Shown one piece after another: positions 6,268 through 9,683 of a stretch of DNA of 9,683 nucleotides. The stretch is from Clostridia bacterium (lineage in GTDB: Bacteria > Bacillota > Clostridia > Oscillospirales > Acutalibacteraceae). The position numbers and the translations under genes were made by a program. Position 1 is the stretch's first letter. Each line of letters starts with the position of its first letter. Location of the stretch: contig JAFPBM010000154.1 of NCBI GenBank assembly GCA_017424125.1, positions 1-9,683 on the forward strand. The letters are read 5' to 3'. The notes beneath the pieces are model-generated. The model worked only from the letters and a program-made list of their open reading frames with translations, was not told the origin of the DNA and did no database searches.

Positions 6268-8770
6268 TACGTTTTTAATAGCACTTTGCATGTCGGTGCT
6301 CGTTTTTTTACCGTATATTATTATGGATAAGGGATATTTCCTCTTTTACGGTGATTTCAACGTGCAACAAATCCCGTTTTATGAACATTGTCACAGATTA
6401 ATAAAAGAGGGTGTCACCGCCTGGGATTTCGGCACCGATTTGGGCGCTAATTTTATCGGTTCGTACACTTTTTATTTGCTCGGAAGTCCGTTTTTCCTAA
6501 TAACGCTCTTGTTTCCGACGGGCGCTGTCGCGTATTTAATCGGACCGCTTTTGATGTTAAAGTTTGCGTGTTGCGCCCTTACGGCATATCTTTATTTGCG
6601 CCGTTTCTTGCGTAACGCCGCAACAGCCCGCCTCGGTGCAATTCTCTATGCTTTTTCGGGTTTTTCGGTTTACAATATTTTCTTCAATCATTTCCATGAG
6701 GCAATGATTGTTTTCCCCGTTTTGCTTTTGTCAATTGAACTTCTTATAACCGAAAACAAACGCGGAGTATTTGCGCTTTCGGTGTTTTTAGCGGCTGCCG
6801 TCAACTATTTCTTTTTCTTTGGAATGGTTGTGTTCTCCATCATTTATTGGGCGGTAAGAATGTTATCACACCGCTGGAAATTCAAGTGGGGCAGATTTTT
6901 TGCCCTTGCGGGTGAGGCGGTCATCGGCGTTTTACTTGCATCTATACTGCTTGTTCCCACAATATACGCTCTGGCGGGGAACAGCCGCCTTTCCGAAATT
7001 CAAACGGGTTGGGGCGCACTCCTTTACGGAAAAGAAAGTATATACGCTAATATATTGCAGTGCTTTTTCTTCCCGCCCGACCTGCCTGCCCGTCCCGTGT
7101 TTTTCCCCGAAGCCGACGTAAAATGGTCGTCGCTCGGCGGATGGTTACCCGTTTTCAGCATGGTCGGCGTTTGGGCGTTTATGTCTTCTAAACGTCATCA
7201 TTGGCTAACCCGCCTTATAAAAATTATGATTTTTATGGCGCTTGTGCCAATCTTAAACAGTTCGTTTTATATGTTCAACAGCGCCTATTATGCGCGTTGG
7301 TATTATATGCCCATTCTTATGATGTGCCTTGCCACCTGTATGGCGGTCGAACGTAAAGACGTAAGATGGACACGCGGATGGAACTTTGTTTTCGGCATCA
7401 CCGCCGCTGTAACGCTTGTAATCGGATTTTTCCCTGCAGGGATTTCAGACGACGGAAAAATCACCCGCTTCGGCCTTTATACCGAAGATTCAAATAACGT
7501 CTTCTGCGAAAGATTTTTCATTTGGTGCGCAATTTCTTTAATAAGTCTTTTGATGTTGCGTTCCCTTATGCTCAAATTGCGTAGCAACAAACGCTTTTTT
7601 GTCAAAATGTCAACGGTTTGCGTTTGTATAATATCGGTTATTTACACCTCGGTTTTTGTCGGACTCGGCAAAACACATTCTTATGAAGTGGATAAGGTTA
7701 TGATTCCCGCACTTCTCGAGGGTGAAGTGAATCTCGAAGGTGATAAAGATACATTCCGTATCGACGCCTATGAGTGTGTTGACAATACGGGAATGTATTT
7801 AGGATACAATACTATAAACGCTTTTCATTCAATAGTGCCCACCTCGGTTACAGAGTTTTATGAGTTTATAGGAGAAGAGCGTGGCGTTGCAAGCCGCCCG
7901 ACAACCGATAGCGCGGCACTGCGTTCGCTTCTGTCGGTCAGATATCTTCTTGATTTGCAGGACGGATATGATTTTTCTGAAGACGGCACCGATAAAATGG
8001 TGGGTTATAAATACGTAGATACCCAAAGCAAGTACGATATCTACGAAAACGAAAATTATATACCCTACGGCTTTACGTATGATTATTTCATAACCGAGGA
8101 AGAGTGCCTTTATTATGGCGAAGATAACGCCGCAAATATGATGCTCAAGGCAATCGTGCTTGATAATGACCAGATTAAGAAATACGGCACTTTGCTTAAA
8201 TCACTGTCAAGCGAATATTATCTGGGCGGTGACGATACGGATAAAGAGGATTTAGGCATTGGTGACGTGGAATTTGTAAACGATGCAAAGGAACGTGCCC
8301 TTACCGCCGCCCACAGTTTTTCGCAAAACAAGGACGGATTTACCGCCAAAATCAATTTAGAAAAGGAAAACCTTGTCTTTTTCTCAATTCCGTACGATAA
8401 AGGCTTTAAAGCCTACGTCAACGGCAAAGAAATGCCGATAGAAAAGGTTAATGTCGGTTTTATGGCGGTCAAGGCATACGCGGGTGAAAACGAGATTACG
8501 TTCGTATATAAAACCCCCGGCCTTGCGCTTGGTATAACCCTGTCTCTTGCTGCGCTTATCGCGCTTTTATGCTATCTTTTGATTGTTAAAAAATATTATA
8601 AAAAGCATAAAGCCGTAAACTACTATCCCGAGGGTGAAAAACTTTTGGAACTTTGGGAAAAGTACGATAACGAAAAAAAGGATACTTTTTTACTGCTTTC
8701 AATGTTTCAGAATAAGGAATTAAAGGAAAACTTGCAAGAAAATCTTGACAACGAGCAAGAAAAGGAGTAA
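6209..8770 (+). CDS. yfhO: YfhO-family membrane protein (cell-wall polymer glycosylation)
   Basis: An 853-residue protein with about a dozen hydrophobic segments between residues 20 and 486, a large domain predicted outside the membrane (about 487-770), a last membrane segment (about 771-793) and a 60-residue charged cytoplasmic tail. The N-terminal GDFNVQQIPFYEH (48-60) follows the first membrane segment, as expected for the acidic active-site loop of GT-C enzymes. The end of the outer domain (FSIPYDKGFKAYVNGKE, 725-741) is the usual YfhO pattern. Bacillus and Listeria YfhO proteins add sugar to lipoteichoic acid, taking it from an undecaprenyl-linked donor made by a CsbB/GtcA-type system. 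No such donor genes are in the window. AAAGGAG (6195-6201) lies seven bases before the ATG, inside the end of the preceding gene. Substrate is inferred only from the family. Confidence 0.86.
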   Translation: MTFSRQKREILAKEKPQTLNTFLIALCMSVLVFLPYIIMDKGYFLFYGDFNVQQIPFYEHCHRLIKEGVTAWDFGTDLGANFIGSYTFYLLGSPFFLITLLFPTGAVAYLIGPLLMLKFACCALTAYLYLRRFLRNAATARLGAILYAFSGFSVYNIFFNHFHEAMIVFPVLLLSIELLITENKRGVFALSVFLAAAVNYFFFFGMVVFSIIYWAVRMLSHRWKFKWGRFFALAGEAVIGVLLASILLVPTIYALAGNSRLSEIQTGWGALLYGKESIYANILQCFFFPPDLPARPVFFPEADVKWSSLGGWLPVFSMVGVWAFMSSKRHHWLTRLIKIMIFMALVPILNSSFYMFNSAYYARWYYMPILMMCLATCMAVERKDVRWTRGWNFVFGITAAVTLVIGFFPAGISDDGKITRFGLYTEDSNNVFCERFFIWCAISLISLLMLRSLMLKLRSNKRFFVKMSTVCVCIISVIYTSVFVGLGKTHSYEVDKVMIPALLEGEVNLEGDKDTFRIDAYECVDNTGMYLGYNTINAFHSIVPTSVTEFYEFIGEERGVASRPTTDSAALRSLLSVRYLLDLQDGYDFSEDGTDKMVGYKYVDTQSKYDIYENENYIPYGFTYDYFITEEECLYYGEDNAANMMLKAIVLDNDQIKKYGTLLKSLSSEYYLGGDDTDKEDLGIGDVEFVNDAKERALTAAHSFSQNKDGFTAKINLEKENLVFFSIPYDKGFKAYVNGKEMPIEKVNVGFMAVKAYAGENEITFVYKTPGLALGITLSLAALIALLCYLLIVKKYYKKHKAVNYYPEGEKLLELWEKYDNEKKDTFLLLSMFQNKELKENLQENLDNEQEKE

Positions 8771-8773
8771 AAT
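8745..8773 (+). promoter_or_regulatory. Promoter of the TPP riboswitch-thiT unit
   Basis: TTGACA (8745-8750), a 17-base spacer and TAAAAT (8768-8773). The -35 is perfect and lies within the last codons of yfhO, and the -10 begins at the yfhO TAA. The predicted start near 8780 puts the riboswitch aptamer at the very 5' end of the transcript. Confidence 0.82.
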
Positions 8774-8781
8774 TTTCAACG

Positions 8782-8872
8782 TTAGGGGAGCTGGATTAAC
8801 TCCGGCTGAGAGGAAACCGTTATGTTTCGACCCTTTAACCTGATGCGGATAATGCCGTCGTAGGAAAACTAA
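8782..8872 (+). promoter_or_regulatory. TPP (THI-box) riboswitch aptamer
   Basis: The conserved thiamine pyrophosphate aptamer is plain: GGGGAGC (8785-8791), a P3 stem CTGGA/TCCGG (8791-8795 and 8801-8805), CTGAGA (8806-8811), CTGAT (8840-8844), GGATAATGCC (8847-8856) and CGTAGGAA (8859-8866). P1 can be closed by TTAG/CTAA (8782-8785 and 8869-8872), and CGAC/GTCG (8828-8831 and 8857-8860) can form P4. It is followed by an intrinsic terminator and then thiT, so ligand binding should lower transcription of the transporter gene. Confidence 0.97.
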
Positions 8873-8899
8873 AATAATCCCTACTATAAGAGCACCGCA
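8844..8899 (+). promoter_or_regulatory. Candidate antiterminator of the thiT riboswitch
   Basis: Bases inside the aptamer can pair with the 5' arm of the terminator. TGCGG (8844-8848) pairs with CCGCA (8895-8899), TGC (8853-8855) with GCA (8892-8894), and inside these GTAGG (8860-8864) with CCTAC (8880-8884). These helices are nested and exclude both the ligand-bound aptamer core and the terminator stem. This is inferred by hand pairing; no energy calculation was made. Confidence 0.5.
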
Positions 8900-8921
8900 A
8901 TGTATTTTGCGGTGCTTTTTT
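8891..8921 (+). terminator. Riboswitch-controlled terminator upstream of thiT
   Basis: A perfect ten-base stem, AGCACCGCAA/TTGCGGTGCT (8891-8900 and 8907-8916), encloses a six-base loop and is followed by five more T (8917-8921). It ends 33 bases before the thiT start codon. Confidence 0.93.
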
Positions 8922-8954
8922 CGGCCTTTTTCCCACAAGAAAGAAGGAGAAAAA

Positions 8955-9509
8955 ATGAAAGAAAAAATCAGAAAACTAACCGTAAGCGCAATGTTAATTG
9001 CGCTGTCCACCGTCTTAAGCCTTATAAAGCCGATAGACCTGCCGCTTGGCGGAAGCGTAACACCGTTTGCAATGTTACCCGTGATGCTCATTCCCATTAT
9101 GTACGGCGTGCGATTCGGATTCTTTGCCTGCTTTGTAAACAGCGTAGTGCAGATGCTTTTAAGCATAGCAGAGGTTGTGTCGTGGGGAATGACGCCGCTT
9201 GTGCTTGTGTCCTGTATACTGCTTGATTACATTTTGGCGTATACTGTTTTAGGATTTACAGGTTTTGCAAAAAACAAAGGCAAAGGTGCCATAATCGGCT
9301 TCGCGCTATTATCACTCAGTTTGAGATTTTTAATGCATTTCATATCAGGCACAGTGCTTTTCGGCAACTTCTCGGACGGTGTATGGGCGGTAATTTGGGG
9401 CTCAATTACATATAACGCATCCTACATGGTTCCCGAAATGATTACAACAACGCTTGCACTTTTCGCACTTTTTTCAAACAAAGCGTTCTGCAATTTCATA
9501 AAAAAATAG
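8955..9509 (+). CDS. thiT: Thiamine ECF transporter S component ThiT
   Basis: ThiT is the membrane substrate-binding subunit that captures thiamine with high affinity. It works with a shared EcfA-EcfA'-EcfT energising module, which is not encoded here, as usual for group II ECF transporters. The 184-residue protein has about six hydrophobic segments. Recognisable parts are the N-terminal KLTVSAMLIALSTVLSL, a helix with GGSVTPFAMLPVMLIPI, LLDYILAY (89-96) and HFISGTVLFG (128-137). SITYNASYMVPE (150-161) follows. D91 sits where Lactococcus ThiT has a thiamine-contacting glutamate; H128 and N154 match its ligand-binding histidine and asparagine. This mapping is from memory. The start at 8955 is chosen over an in-frame ATG at 8907 because the latter lies in the terminator hairpin, while AAGGAGA (8944-8950) is four bases before the former. 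The TPP riboswitch directly upstream confirms the substrate. Confidence 0.95.
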   Translation: MKEKIRKLTVSAMLIALSTVLSLIKPIDLPLGGSVTPFAMLPVMLIPIMYGVRFGFFACFVNSVVQMLLSIAEVVSWGMTPLVLVSCILLDYILAYTVLGFTGFAKNKGKGAIIGFALLSLSLRFLMHFISGTVLFGNFSDGVWAVIWGSITYNASYMVPEMITTTLALFALFSNKAFCNFIKK

Positions 9510-9517
9510 CAAAAAAG

Positions 9518-9548
9518 CGGTCAAAACGAAAATTTTGACCGTTTTTTT
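9518..9548. terminator. Terminator after thiT
   Basis: CGGTCAAAA (9518-9526) pairs perfectly with TTTTGACCG (9533-9541) around a six-base loop, followed by seven T (9542-9548). Six A before the stem (9511-9516) would let it work leftward too, although no leftward gene needs it in the window. Confidence 0.92.
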
Positions 9549-9559
9549 ATAACTATTTG

Positions 9560-9589
9560 TTTACATTTGTGCATAAAGTGTGATAAAAT
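9560..9589 (+). promoter_or_regulatory. Promoter of the gene beginning at 9622
   Basis: TTTACA (9560-9565), an 18-base spacer and TAAAAT (9584-9589), with TG one base before the -10 (extended form TGATAAAAT). The start would be near 9596, about 26 bases before the ATG. Confidence 0.72.
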
Positions 9590-9621
9590 AATCTGTAATA
9601 TTTTTATAGTGAGGTTGTTTT

Positions 9622-9683
9622 ATGGTTTACAGTCAGATGTCACTTGAAGAGAAGAAGGCGCTTCTCTCAGAACTGACAGAAAA
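9622..9683 (+). CDS. 5' end of an unidentified gene, possibly a PLP-dependent aminotransferase (partial)
   Basis: Twenty complete codons are visible, reading MVYSQMSLEEKKALLSELTE, and the frame is still open at the window edge. A GAGG ribosome site (9611-9614) lies seven bases before the ATG, and a good promoter and an upstream terminator make this a separate transcription unit. The charged helical start, with a Met-Ser-x-Glu-Glu pattern followed by a Leu-rich helix, resembles the N-terminus of a group of clostridial class I/II aminotransferases. Twenty residues cannot establish that; the start and frame are much more certain than the function. Confidence 0.7.
   Translation, partial: MVYSQMSLEEKKALLSELTE

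Noticed and set aside
8720..9166. A 148-codon leftward frame across the riboswitch and the start of thiT
   Set aside because: It runs antisense to a well-defined TPP aptamer, a terminator and a conserved gene. Its openness is a by-product of those sequences.
1..9683. CRISPR arrays, insertion sequences, attachment sites, tRNA or rRNA genes, toxin-antitoxin pairs
   Set aside because: I looked for regularly spaced repeats, terminal inverted repeats with transposase motifs, cloverleaf patterns and rRNA signatures and saw none. The only inverted repeats found are terminators and the riboswitch stems.

Overview
The window looks like chromosomal DNA from an endospore-forming member of the Firmicutes, most likely a clostridial lineage. 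Two genes are diagnostic of sporulation: gpr (the protease that degrades small acid-soluble spore proteins) and spoIIP (the engulfment peptidoglycan hydrolase). They sit beside rpsT, a grouping also known in Bacillus and Clostridia. Base composition is moderately AT-rich and even across the window. Shine-Dalgarno sites are strong, promoters are of the housekeeping TTGACA/TATAAT type, and I see no insertion sequences, CRISPR arrays, tRNAs, rRNAs or obvious horizontal-transfer boundaries. The genus cannot be named from what is visible.

Layout. Positions 1-25 hold the first codons of an unidentified leftward gene. rpsT (202-465, leftward) has its own promoter and an intrinsic terminator. gpr (596-1411) and spoIIP (1452-2513) run rightward and are separated by 40 bases that contain a perfect sigma-E-type -10 element. 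spoIIP converges on a leftward gene (2544-4241) across one compact bidirectional terminator. That gene encodes a membrane-anchored Ser/Thr-kinase-like protein with an N-terminal zinc ribbon and C-terminal PASTA-like repeats. Its catalytic-loop and DFG aspartates are both replaced, so it is probably a pseudokinase. Upstream of it lies yfbR (4313-4894, leftward), a 5'-deoxynucleotidase of the HD superfamily.

From 4934 on, everything runs rightward. Face-to-face overlapping promoters (4934-4967) separate yfbR from a pair of polytopic membrane proteins whose genes overlap by 59 bases: a GT-C-type glycosyltransferase resembling the Gpi18/COG5542 group (4993-6267) and a YfhO-family protein (6209-8770). 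YfhO proteins act in sugar decoration of cell-wall polymers such as lipoteichoic acid, so the pair probably transfers lipid-linked sugars outside the membrane.

The last complete unit is a textbook thiamine module. A promoter whose -10 overlaps the yfhO stop codon is followed by a TPP riboswitch, an intrinsic terminator with a plausible competing antiterminator, and thiT, the thiamine-specific S component of an ECF transporter. After a terminator and a new promoter, a further gene begins at 9622 and runs off the window.

No multi-gene system of an unknown kind is evident. The points most worth a second look are the PASTA pseudokinase, the short gpr, the overlapping divergent promoters, the overlapping GT-C/YfhO gene pair, and the riboswitch switching geometry.
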